Positions 37,360-46,318 of a DNA stretch of 64,000 nt are shown in pieces; within the stretch, counting starts at the first letter, position 1, and the number at the start of each line of letters is the position of its first letter. This stretch comes from an uncultured Porphyromonadaceae bacterium (GTDB lineage Bacteria > Bacteroidota > Bacteroidia > Bacteroidales > Coprobacteraceae). Both the position numbers and the translations under genes were made by a program. The notes beneath the pieces were generated by a model, which was not told the origin of the DNA, searched no databases, and was given only the letters and a program-made list of their open reading frames with translations. The DNA lies in NCBI GenBank assembly GCA_900545915.1, contig URAV01000004.1, positions 58,003 to 122,002 on the forward strand, in the 5' to 3' direction.

Positions 37360-37636
37360 AATACTTTTTGAATAAATTAATATTTTGATCGAGAGTTAAT
37401 GAAGGATTGTATTGTGGTTTAAAACCATATCCTTGATTTTGTAAGTCTATCTCTTCTAACATAAAATTTAACTGCCCTTTTGTCAATGAGTTTAGATTGC
37501 TTCCTTTTTGTCCGTCAATGGTTATTATTGGATAATTCATAATATTATTTACAATATTTTTATCTGTTGTGGGAGTTGTATTACAAAAAAGCCAATGAAA
37601 TAAAATACAAAATAATTGACCCAATAATGTAAGCAA
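37310..37636 (-). CDS. Hypothetical small protein in RHS tail
   Basis: The 108-aa frame overlaps both neighbours (56 nt and 50 nt). The N-terminus 'LGQLFCILFHWLFCN' could be a lipoprotein signal, while an internal ATG (MNYPIITIDGQ) would give about 76 residues. The sequence 'GYGFKPQYNPSLTLDQNINLFKKYYENYW' looks like a folded domain but is not recognised. It may be an immunity gene or a second displaced tip fragment. Confidence 0.45.
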   Translation of the reverse strand: MLTLLGQLFCILFHWLFCNTTPTTDKNIVNNIMNYPIITIDGQKGSNLNSLTKGQLNFMLEEIDLQNQGYGFKPQYNPSLTLDQNINLFKKYYENYWNNIPGTPVRKQ

Positions 37637-37940
37637 TTACTAACCACCCTTTTATCTTGTTATTTTTTTCATTTTTATATTTTTCTTCCAGCTCTTTGTA
37701 TTTTTTTTCATTAAGTATAAAGAAACTTAATACTGAAAATAAAATACAAACTACATAAATTACCTCTATACTATATCTAATTTTTAATATATTGCAAAAT
37801 AAACCTATTAAGGTTAATATGTTGGCACAAATTGCAAGGAATAATAAAAACTTCCCTGAAATATAATAGTTGCTGTTTTCACTCCATAATTTATAAAATT
37901 TAGAGGCTCTGTAGAATATATAATAAAATAAATCTTTCAT
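37581..37940 (-). CDS. Small membrane protein directly after RHS gene
   Basis: The 119-aa product has three hydrophobic helices (about 28-50, 56-75, 97-118) separated by a charged stretch ('KKYKELEEKYKNEKNNK'). It lies 8 nt after the RHS gene. In polymorphic toxin loci the gene at this position is usually the cognate immunity protein; a membrane immunity protein would suit a pore-forming or membrane-active tip. That role is inferred from position only. Confidence 0.6.
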   Translation of the reverse strand: MKDLFYYIFYRASKFYKLWSENSNYYISGKFLLFLAICANILTLIGLFCNILKIRYSIEVIYVVCILFSVLSFFILNEKKYKELEEKYKNEKNNKIKGWLVIAYIIGSIILYFISLAFL

Positions 37941-37948
37941 AATTCTCC

Positions 37949-40900
37949 TTATTTAAATGGTTGATAAGCAGGTAGCCCGGGATTTATTCCCATTTCAATT
38001 TGTGGTATCAATACTTTATTGACATACATATAATGAAGTTTCTTCCCACCGAATGACCAATACAAAGAAATACCAGTTCCAACAACAGGAACAAAACCTA
38101 TTCCTCCCATAAAGACGTCAAGTCCGTACTCAAACTTACCTTCCAGTGAAGATGCCTGTTTAAATTGATAGGCAGAAGTCAGTGTACCAAAAAATCCTAA
38201 TATTTTCCCAGAAGATCCCATCCCTTTTCCAATTTTTGAAATTGAGCTTGGTGTTACCCATTGATTCCCTTTCCAACCGTTTTTGTAAAATTTCAAATCA
38301 AGAGCCCCTTTGTTGTTTGTTAATCTAAAAGTGGCATTACTTCCTTCAGCATAACCTCCTAATACACCTGCCACAGCAGAACCTTGTGAAAGAATATTTT
38401 CTAATGTGGAAGTTAATGTATTTGCGCTTTTTTCGTTGGCGAGATTATATGATGAACTACTTAAATAAAGCTCTCCTCCGCTATTTTTGTGTTGTGTAAA
38501 TAATATTGTATTATCGCCATTTATAGATAAATAATTCTCTCCTATATTATTCCAGATATTTCCGCTATCGTCTTTGTAAGTTTTATCTTGCGATTTACGC
38601 CATATAGTTTGAGAATTTCCATCTTTATCTGTATATTCATACCAGTCCATTCCGTCAGGATCAATATAGTTAACCGGATTATTTGCGCAGAACACGTATG
38701 GAGATAATGCAAAATATTTCTCGCAGAGAGGGTCAATGGCGATAAACCTTCCTGCGGCCGGGTCCATTCCGCGAGCGAGATAGTCATACCAGTTCAATCC
38801 GTGAAAAAGATCGAGCTCTTTACCGTTAAACTTGTAAGGCTGAGTTTCCTGATTCTCGTTGTCGGCAAAAGACAACCCGAAAGGGTAGAAATGGTTTCTT
38901 TGCACGACCGACCCCGAAGCGTCTGCAACGACACGGATGCTTCCCAAATGATCGGTCAGGAAAAAATAGTAAGTACCATTTTCGATATATCCTCCGTCGA
39001 TCAATATCCGTTTCAGCGTATTGTCCTCATACACCAAGTTTCCGACAAAATCGGTAACCGATCCATCGGATAGATTCGAGCGGTAATATTGGTCAGTTCC
39101 CATCAGCGGTATGTTTAACAGTCCGGGATCGTTGTTATGAGATACCCGAAGTTTTATTCCGTTTGCCGCATACAGATATTTCGTGCATCCGACGGTAAAC
39201 GGAGTACTTATATTTATTTCCGAAGGTAAATTTAATAAATTATATTGAATATCGGTAATACCTTTGTTTAAATCTTTTGTGAGCGCACCGTTTTTATTAT
39301 AAGAGTATTCTACATCTGCATCGGCATAATTTTTAAAATCGGCAGAGAGATTGTTAAATATTTGGATAGCCGCATCATCCGCTTTTTTCAGTTGATTTCC
39401 GTTATAATAAAACGATACCAGATCTGTAATACCGTAATTGCCCGAATCTGTATTTCCGAAACGGGACAGTTTGGTAATATTCCCGTGTTTATCGTATTGA
39501 TAAGATGAATAGAAATTTCCCGGACCGGAATAATTGGCTTTCGTAATACGAGATAATCCATCATACGAGAATCGATAATTGCGGGTTATATTGTTCGTTG
39601 TCCAGCTTATTCCCGAAATATTTCCACCGTATATGGCGCTCCCTTGAGGCATAGGATTTTCATAAAACAATTGTTGAGAAAACAAGTTTCCGCTAATTTG
39701 GGTGATCCATGACCGGATATTGTATGAGTAAGAAGATTTCAGAAGGGCGTTGTTCCCCCTCGTGTTTGTCGATAGACGGCCTGTTTCATCATAAGTATTT
39801 TCGGAAATAGTAATGACCGGATTATCATTTAGCTTATGAGTGGTTTTTATCAATCTGTCGGCATGGTCGTAAAAATAACCGTATTCTTCCATAACCGTAT
39901 TACCGTTTAGAGAATGTATCTTTTTTCTCGTTACCGGTTGGTCGATAAAATTATAGGCGGTATATTCTTTTTCTGTTCCTCCGAGGTGGTTGTCCGACTT
40001 GCTCTGTATCATTCTGCCTTTTTTGTCATAATAAAAAACCGAGTACAGATAGGTTGTGTTTTCTTTCTCGTCGAGTATTGCCGTTGCTGTTCCGGTCAAT
40101 AAATCTTTATAATCGGTATATCGGGTATCATACCCATCGACAGAGTCGTATCCGTATTTTTCAGGTGATGGGATCAGGTCCGGTATAAAATCATAACTGT
40201 CATAATAATTGATACCGGTTATTTTATATCCGCTCTCAGGGGAAAAACCGGAAATGGAGTATCCTGCATATTGCGGATCTCCGTTGTATGTCGCTTTTAC
40301 ATAAATATCCTTTATCGGATTTTGTTTGTAATCTATGGTGTTATGGCAGATTCCTTCGATAACCGTACGTCCCAGTCCGTCAGGTATTGAAAAAGACCAT
40401 TCGCCTCGTTCACGCTGTTCTCCGTTCTGACTCAAGATAATTCTATCAGCGGTATCGTGTATATAGTAAATCCAGTCTGCTCCCGGTATCTTTTTGGCGA
40501 TACATCTGTTCCGTGCGTCATACCGGTATAAATAAGCGTAATTATTTATGTCGGGGTTTGTTTCGGGGTAATTATTTATATCCGAAAGTTTTTCAGAAGC
40601 GATAGGTGGTAATACGATGCGTAGTTTTCCGTAATTATCATATATATAGTAAGTATCGTGATTTATCGATTTGTCGACCTGTCGGGTCATGATGACCTGA
40701 TTCAGCTGGTTGGAGAATTCATACAGTACATTTCCATCCTCGTCTGTCACTTTTTTTACATAAAGTTGATTTTCCGGATATTTTTTGTCGGCACGAAGAA
40801 CGATTGTTTCATCAGCCTTGACAGTGATCTTGTATAAAATACAGTTGTCCGACGTGGAATTAAGCCGATATTCTGTATGTATATACCTGTCGTTTTGTCT

Positions 40901-41764
40901 CCATGCAATACCGGGACCATAGTTTTCAGATATTTGGTCAGATAGGGTATTCTCGTAAATTCGGGTGGAGTAGGGGTACGTATCGTTTCCGTATATATCC
41001 GATCCGATAACGGATGTTTTAAATTGCTGTATCGGAACGAATGCGCCGTTGCCGGATGATATGCCGGGTAGCCATGTATTTGACACCCTGTTTAAAGCGT
41101 CATATTCGTATAATGCGACTATATCTTTCCCGGAAGGTGTGACACTGTGAAGATTTTCTTCTGTAAGACGTCCCAATCCATCGAAATATTCGGTTTTTTC
41201 AATATAAGGCATTGTCGGTGTATATCGGTAGCTTCGGGTACGTATATAGTTATTCTGTTGAGTAAGGTCCGGATCAGGAATTTCAGGTTCCGTCGGAATC
41301 GAGATTAACGAGTACAATATAATAGATTTCATCTTTTCTTTATCGTATTTACCTTTAATGTCGTTTATCAATTCCCCTTGTCTGAAAATGAGTGTATTGG
41401 GTATGCTTGTAATACTATATTCTTCGGCAGTTGTAGGATACTTATCGACATTTATATAAACGTAATTTATTCGTTTATGGTTTAATTCATCGGCTATTTC
41501 TCTCATTTCGGGCTCCATTATCCTGCAAGGACCGCACCATGAAGCCCAGAAAAACATCACGACGATATCATTTGCCGTGTGATAACCTGAGGTTGGATAT
41601 CCGGTTATCGGGGTAGAACTGTTTTGAAGGCTGTATCGGTTTGTGAATATGGGACATGATGCGCCTTGCTCGTATATTTCTTCTTGTGAAAAGATAGAGG
41701 CGAAAGAAGATAGAAACACCCCCGTAAGCAGTAATGTTTTATAGATTTTCATAATGCAGTTCAT
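37949..41764 (-). CDS. RHS-repeat protein with N-terminal thioredoxin domain
   Basis: The 1,271-aa exported protein has a signal peptide (MKIYKTLLLTGVFLSSFASIFSQ; the ATG at 41752 would start here, the ATG at 41764 overlaps the upstream stop as ATGA). Residues about 55-150 are a thioredoxin-like domain with the redox motif 'WASWCGPCRIM' and cis-Pro segment 'SITSIPNTLIF'. YD repeats run from about 170 to 980 ('EYDALNRVSNTW', 'YDKHGNITKLS'). The RHS core ends at 'GMDPAAGRFIAIDPL...NPVNYIDPDG' (about 1000-1040). The final 230 residues are the variable tip, with a Gly-rich, hydrophobic helical end ('GGIGFVPVVGTGISLYW'). Probably a polymorphic toxin; the toxin type is not recognised. Confidence 0.88.
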   Translation of the reverse strand: MNCIMKIYKTLLLTGVFLSSFASIFSQEEIYEQGASCPIFTNRYSLQNSSTPITGYPTSGYHTANDIVVMFFWASWCGPCRIMEPEMREIADELNHKRINYVYINVDKYPTTAEEYSITSIPNTLIFRQGELINDIKGKYDKEKMKSIILYSLISIPTEPEIPDPDLTQQNNYIRTRSYRYTPTMPYIEKTEYFDGLGRLTEENLHSVTPSGKDIVALYEYDALNRVSNTWLPGISSGNGAFVPIQQFKTSVIGSDIYGNDTYPYSTRIYENTLSDQISENYGPGIAWRQNDRYIHTEYRLNSTSDNCILYKITVKADETIVLRADKKYPENQLYVKKVTDEDGNVLYEFSNQLNQVIMTRQVDKSINHDTYYIYDNYGKLRIVLPPIASEKLSDINNYPETNPDINNYAYLYRYDARNRCIAKKIPGADWIYYIHDTADRIILSQNGEQRERGEWSFSIPDGLGRTVIEGICHNTIDYKQNPIKDIYVKATYNGDPQYAGYSISGFSPESGYKITGINYYDSYDFIPDLIPSPEKYGYDSVDGYDTRYTDYKDLLTGTATAILDEKENTTYLYSVFYYDKKGRMIQSKSDNHLGGTEKEYTAYNFIDQPVTRKKIHSLNGNTVMEEYGYFYDHADRLIKTTHKLNDNPVITISENTYDETGRLSTNTRGNNALLKSSYSYNIRSWITQISGNLFSQQLFYENPMPQGSAIYGGNISGISWTTNNITRNYRFSYDGLSRITKANYSGPGNFYSSYQYDKHGNITKLSRFGNTDSGNYGITDLVSFYYNGNQLKKADDAAIQIFNNLSADFKNYADADVEYSYNKNGALTKDLNKGITDIQYNLLNLPSEINISTPFTVGCTKYLYAANGIKLRVSHNNDPGLLNIPLMGTDQYYRSNLSDGSVTDFVGNLVYEDNTLKRILIDGGYIENGTYYFFLTDHLGSIRVVADASGSVVQRNHFYPFGLSFADNENQETQPYKFNGKELDLFHGLNWYDYLARGMDPAAGRFIAIDPLCEKYFALSPYVFCANNPVNYIDPDGMDWYEYTDKDGNSQTIWRKSQDKTYKDDSGNIWNNIGENYLSINGDNTILFTQHKNSGGELYLSSSSYNLANEKSANTLTSTLENILSQGSAVAGVLGGYAEGSNATFRLTNNKGALDLKFYKNGWKGNQWVTPSSISKIGKGMGSSGKILGFFGTLTSAYQFKQASSLEGKFEYGLDVFMGGIGFVPVVGTGISLYWSFGGKKLHYMYVNKVLIPQIEMGINPGLPAYQPFK

Positions 41765-44700
41765 TCATTGTAATATTTATATTCCATATCTTGTAAGAGT
41801 TTCTTTTCTCCGTTTTCTAATGTATAAATTTCGGATAGGCGTCCATGATCGTCATAAGAGTAGTAAGTCGATACCCCTTTGGAATCGGTGATTTCCGTTA
41901 CACCGGTTAATGGTTTATATTTATATGTCGTTATTCGTGCGTTTTTTAGAGAGGGGGTTGTTCTCAGCTTGTTTATGGCTGACCAGTCCGATTCGGACGG
42001 TTCTGTTTTCATGGATAAGATGGGTATTGCAATTCTGAGAGCTGCAAAAACTGTATTATAGTCGGCATTTTCGATTTTTGCTATCATGTATCTGCCTCTG
42101 TAACTCCAAATATATACCGACTGGTTTTCTTTATCGGTTATCGTGCATATCGGATTTCCGAAAGTATCGAACAACAGGCATTCGGTCTTCTTTTCCATAA
42201 TATTGTCTTTATTGAGAACATACTGTTTGTAGGGGCGGTAAAGATTGGTCCTTACCTGCTCGTAAAGATTTAACGTACTGCTTATTGTCGTGTTATTCCG
42301 GCTTATGGTTTGTTGTATGACGGTTGTCTTGTAACAGTTGTCAGGCAATTCGTTCTTTCCTTCTGCTCCGTTATTTTCGGGAAGTACGTTATTCGAGTAG
42401 TACATGCTTTTGATGATTTCCTCGTTTCCCGGTGTAGTTTTTTCACTGGTGATGTTATAAGGACGTTCAGGATCATAGGTAAATTCTTTTTTTGTTTCGA
42501 TGGAGTCTCCGTCGAAATATTCTTTTGTAGTGGTCGATATTAGATGAGAGTACCCTTTCCCCAAAGATTTACTTTGTACAAAGAGACTTGCGCTCTGGTC
42601 TGTCCATGATCCGATTTTTTCTTTCCCTGCAACGGTAGATACGTATCTGCTGGAGATACCGATTTCTACTCCGGGGAGTGACTCTATATTCGACTGGTAT
42701 TTGTTTTCTACGGATTTGATAAGTGCATATCCGTCGTTGTCTTTTTTATATTCTCGTTGAGTCAATAATTGGGGACAAGTGTAGATAGAAGAGTTGTCTT
42801 GAATGCCTGAATAGATTTGCGGACTCATCGTATAAGGTTCATAATCGAAAGTGTATTCGGTTTTGCCGAATTCGGTATGTTCGGTCACTTTTTTGTAATA
42901 GACAGGGATGGGTACATGAAAATCTTTTGTGTTGGGAAAGGTGAAATATGTCGCTGATTTTATTATCACATCAAAGGCATGTACTCCTTGCTTTGTATTT
43001 CCCGGTTGATATGAGGGAGGGTAATAATAGGTGACATCCTTGCCTGCAGACAGTGCGGTTTCGGAATATGTAATGAAATCGGCTGAACTTATCGGGATAT
43101 AAGGAACGTGACTGGAAAGAGCCTTTCTGGATATGTATCTCGGAGATTCATATCGGTAATGTTTGGTGATTTTTTTTGCGGATAGCGGATCGTATATTTC
43201 GAGAGAGTTGATTCGCAGACCTGCACCGTAAGGCATATCTGTCGGGTCAAGTTTCTCGAATTCGTGAGTCCCGTAATTGATTTTCATGTAACCGCCTGTC
43301 GGATATGTTATTTTTTTCAAAGAACGAATTTGAGTGTATAGAGAATCCGGTTGCCGCCGTTCGCTGTGGTCGCTGAGGGTATAGTCGAAAGGAAGGCTTG
43401 AATCATTCATTTTACCGTTGCAATATCCCCACCAATCGATAGCTTTTTCGAACTCTTCAGTCGTGAAATTTTTATCCCTTCTGTCATATTGGAACTTGAA
43501 TGTGCCTTTTCTTGATTGTATGCTATTAAGAAAATCATCTGTAATATCGAATTCGATTTTTTCCCGGCTTTCTTGTGTATTCGATGTTTTACTAAAGACC
43601 TCTATGTTTTTAAAGGTTCGCCGGATATAGGAAACGGGAATACCATCGTCTGAAATAAAAGTGTCGGGTGTTTCATTATATTGTATCACTATTTTACAGT
43701 CAATAGTCTCTATTGTCGAAAGCAAAGACTCTCTTATCGGTTCTTTAGAAATGTAAGTATCATATCCTTCATTATCTTGTTTTATTTTTTCTATTATAGC
43801 TTTATTCTGCGGAAGATCGAGTTTTTCTTCAAGTGCGGAGACGTAATTTCCTCTTAGTAAATACAGGTCATATTCATTGCTGATAGAATGGTCGGCAATG
43901 GTGAATCCCGTATAGTTTGTGACTGTATGGTACATCGGTCTGAAATTTTGATATTCCTCATGATCTATATAAGTAAAATCGACCTTTGCACCGCTTGGCA
44001 AGGTAATCTGGTTAAGCAACCATTTTATGGAACTGGAATTCTCGACCGGTTCGTCTGTTCCGAACAGGTATTGTACTCCGTTGTCATCGGTTACCCGGAT
44101 ACCGTATAGCGAGTTCTTTGATTGGCTGTATGTGATTAACAACTCTATATGTAAAGGTTGTTCTTTTAGAAAACGGGGCTCATATCGCCCGTTCTCATAA
44201 TGTAATATGAAATTGGCATTTATATGGGGCAGGTCGATCGTAAAGATATCATATTGCCCATCTTTAGGTTTAGGACTCGAACCTGTTGCCGAGAGAGCAG
44301 CTTGCTCGAAATACCGTTCATTTTCGTCTTTTATATGTTCGAGGTTCTTTATATCGTCAGGGTATACGGGATATTTGAGATCGTCTTTGCTATTGATTTC
44401 CCGAGTAATTTTCATGTTTGTAAAGTTCCATCCGTATCCTGCGACTCCCGGTCTGTCTTGTATCCTGATACCTGAGGAATTATATTGTAAGGTCAATGGT
44501 AGAGTCAAGAATTGTAAGTCCATTGTATAAATCGGTATTTGTAGATTTATTTTTCCTGAGGCATAAGAAATGTCAGGTTCTGGGAATTTAAATAATTCGG
44601 CAGCTTTAGGCTTTTCTACAATAGTGTTGAATAAACTCGGATATCGATCAAAAAAAGTGGAAGATACATAAGAACCGCCATGATTAGGATATGATGTCGA

Positions 44701-44769
44701 AAATTGGGCGGATGCATTTATGGAGCAGAATAGGGATAAAGCTGCAACGATGTTATATTGTTTTCTCAT
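41761..44769 (-). CDS. YD-repeat (RHS-like) exported protein
   Basis: The 1,002-aa protein starts with signal peptide MRKQYNIVAALSLFCSINASA. A domain with 'ISYASGKINLQIPIYTMDLQFLTLPLTLQYNSSGI' (about 65-110) is typical of the N-terminus of Bacteroidetes YD-repeat proteins. The last 100 residues contain true YD repeats ('YYSYDDHGRLSEIYTLENG'). It lacks an RHS core and tip. Its stop overlaps the start of the thioredoxin-RHS gene by 4 nt (ATGA), so the two are translationally coupled, perhaps forming one shell or delivering one toxin. Confidence 0.85.
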   Translation of the reverse strand: MRKQYNIVAALSLFCSINASAQFSTSYPNHGGSYVSSTFFDRYPSLFNTIVEKPKAAELFKFPEPDISYASGKINLQIPIYTMDLQFLTLPLTLQYNSSGIRIQDRPGVAGYGWNFTNMKITREINSKDDLKYPVYPDDIKNLEHIKDENERYFEQAALSATGSSPKPKDGQYDIFTIDLPHINANFILHYENGRYEPRFLKEQPLHIELLITYSQSKNSLYGIRVTDDNGVQYLFGTDEPVENSSSIKWLLNQITLPSGAKVDFTYIDHEEYQNFRPMYHTVTNYTGFTIADHSISNEYDLYLLRGNYVSALEEKLDLPQNKAIIEKIKQDNEGYDTYISKEPIRESLLSTIETIDCKIVIQYNETPDTFISDDGIPVSYIRRTFKNIEVFSKTSNTQESREKIEFDITDDFLNSIQSRKGTFKFQYDRRDKNFTTEEFEKAIDWWGYCNGKMNDSSLPFDYTLSDHSERRQPDSLYTQIRSLKKITYPTGGYMKINYGTHEFEKLDPTDMPYGAGLRINSLEIYDPLSAKKITKHYRYESPRYISRKALSSHVPYIPISSADFITYSETALSAGKDVTYYYPPSYQPGNTKQGVHAFDVIIKSATYFTFPNTKDFHVPIPVYYKKVTEHTEFGKTEYTFDYEPYTMSPQIYSGIQDNSSIYTCPQLLTQREYKKDNDGYALIKSVENKYQSNIESLPGVEIGISSRYVSTVAGKEKIGSWTDQSASLFVQSKSLGKGYSHLISTTTKEYFDGDSIETKKEFTYDPERPYNITSEKTTPGNEEIIKSMYYSNNVLPENNGAEGKNELPDNCYKTTVIQQTISRNNTTISSTLNLYEQVRTNLYRPYKQYVLNKDNIMEKKTECLLFDTFGNPICTITDKENQSVYIWSYRGRYMIAKIENADYNTVFAALRIAIPILSMKTEPSESDWSAINKLRTTPSLKNARITTYKYKPLTGVTEITDSKGVSTYYSYDDHGRLSEIYTLENGEKKLLQDMEYKYYNE

Positions 44770-44775
44770 TGTATA

Positions 44776-45945
44776 TTATTTTTTAATTACTTTTTTACTG
44801 AATGTTATCCTTTTATTTTCTGTAATCTGTAAAAGATAATTGCCTTTGATAAAGTCTCTGAAATCTATAATTTCAGAATATGAGCCGGATGCAGACAGAT
44901 CTTTTTCTATTTTTAATGCCGATCTGCCGTCTTCTGTGTATAAGCTGATATTTATTCTTGAAGGCTTTGTGATGGCATATTTTATGTTTAGATAAGAATC
45001 AGTAGGATTGGGAAAAACCTCATAATTTCTTTCCGGCATATCTCTTCCGATACCGTCTTGGCATGTTTCAGAATCCTTGTTCTTTGATTTGTTTTTCTTA
45101 TCGATATCCCATAACCGATTTAATGAATCGGAACGTGTTATGTCCTTTACATCAGTATAAGTATGTTGTTGGGGTGGAAAGAAAAAGGATGTTCCGAAAA
45201 AAAGCGTATCGTTTATGATGTTGTGCACAGTCTCGAATACCGGATATCGGTATCCTTTGGCATACCATTTATATGTTTCGATGATATTGTCTCGGATATT
45301 GGACCGTATTGAATCATCGGATATGGAGAAACGTATGGATTGGTGTATTGTTTGTGTCGTTTTTACGCGTAGAACCGGAGAAATCGTATCTCCTGTCGGA
45401 AGTATTATTTTCCCGTAAGCATCGGCTTTTATTTTTATATTACCCGAAGATAATATTTTTGATGAGTTAGAATAGATCCCTTCTGAAAGATAGGGAGACG
45501 AGAATTCGTCATTATAGTTTAACGGGAATACACATTCCATTAACGGTTCGGTATATCTGAGCCTGACAGTGGGATTTTCATGGCCGATTAGGGACATTGT
45601 ATCATTTTTGAACTGGTAATAATATCTGGTTCCGTATTCTTTTTTGATAAAATATTCGGTATTGGGTGCATACCGTTTGAGTATTGTGTCATTTCCGATG
45701 ACGTATATAGAATCTTCGATTAATTTCGGAGAGGAGTATATTATCGGATATTCCTCTCTTATAACTTGTGCTTGGCTGAGATCCCAAGTGATATTTTTTC
45801 CGGGTTTTCCGGGATCGACATATTCTATTTGTTGTTTTATCAGACTATCACCTATGCATATTCGATTATGGGATTTGTCAAGTTGTCCATAGCTACTTAT
45901 CGTTATGAGAGATAGCAATGATAAGATTTTTTGGTTTAAATTCAT
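44776..45945 (-). CDS. T9SS-exported protein heading the RHS operon
   Basis: The 389-aa protein has signal peptide MNLNQKILSLLSLITISSYG and a C-terminal T9SS type A sorting domain of about 75 residues ('YEVFPNPTDSYLNIKYA' to 'ITFSKKVIKK'). The middle is beta-rich with no recognised domain. It ends 6 nt before the YD-repeat gene, making it the first gene of a three-gene operon. It could be a surface adaptor or cargo for the YD/RHS pair. Confidence 0.82.
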   Translation of the reverse strand: MNLNQKILSLLSLITISSYGQLDKSHNRICIGDSLIKQQIEYVDPGKPGKNITWDLSQAQVIREEYPIIYSSPKLIEDSIYVIGNDTILKRYAPNTEYFIKKEYGTRYYYQFKNDTMSLIGHENPTVRLRYTEPLMECVFPLNYNDEFSSPYLSEGIYSNSSKILSSGNIKIKADAYGKIILPTGDTISPVLRVKTTQTIHQSIRFSISDDSIRSNIRDNIIETYKWYAKGYRYPVFETVHNIINDTLFFGTSFFFPPQQHTYTDVKDITRSDSLNRLWDIDKKNKSKNKDSETCQDGIGRDMPERNYEVFPNPTDSYLNIKYAITKPSRINISLYTEDGRSALKIEKDLSASGSYSEIIDFRDFIKGNYLLQITENKRITFSKKVIKK

Positions 45946-46151
45946 ATTATTTTTAGTTATGTTATAAATGCGGTTTATTCGGGATAAGCAGGTATCTTAT
46001 TTATTTTAAGGTGTGGTTTATATCTTTATGGGAAAATATTTAAGATTCTATTTTTTATGAATTAAATTTATAAAGCCTTATCTTACTTCAAAATAGTGTA
46101 GGACGTGTTTTCATAGAATTTAAATTGCCGGGAAACATAAGCTTTACCTGT

Positions 46152-46233
46152 AAAAATCCCCCGCAGAAGGGCGAGGGAACCTAATGTTTTCACAACGGAA
46201 TAATCCTTATTGTGATTTGCTTCATTTTAGTAT
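46152..46233 (-). ncRNA. tracrRNA of the type II-C CRISPR system
   Basis: On the minus strand, bases 46233-46209 form an anti-repeat complementary to positions 2-26 of the CRISPR repeat, with one unpaired U on the crRNA side. It is followed by a short nexus stem (gga/tcc with a TTAT loop) in 'aaggattattcc', then a 7-bp GC-rich hairpin (46177-46158 region) and TTTTT, a Rho-independent terminator. The promoter is listed separately. The predicted length is about 80 nt. It is divergent from cas9. Confidence 0.85.
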
Positions 46234-46235
46234 GA

Positions 46236-46267
46236 CAAAAGTATAAAATAAATGGTTTATGTGCAAA
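46236..46267 (-). promoter_or_regulatory. tracrRNA promoter
   Basis: On the minus strand TTTG (46267-46264), 20 nt, TACTTTTG (46243-46236): an exact fit to the Bacteroidetes -33/-7 consensus. It places the transcript start at the 5' edge of the anti-repeat. Confidence 0.75.
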
Positions 46268-46287
46268 TATTTTTAAAATAAAATTTT

Positions 46288-46295
46288 TATATTTG
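46288..46295 (+). promoter_or_regulatory. cas9 -7 promoter element
   Basis: TATATTTG fits TAnnTTTG, 24 nt before the cas9 ATG; no clear -33 TTTG. The stretch 45946-46151 further left shows no gene. Confidence 0.5.
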
Positions 46296-46318
46296 GAAAA
46301 GTTAAAAACAAATATATC

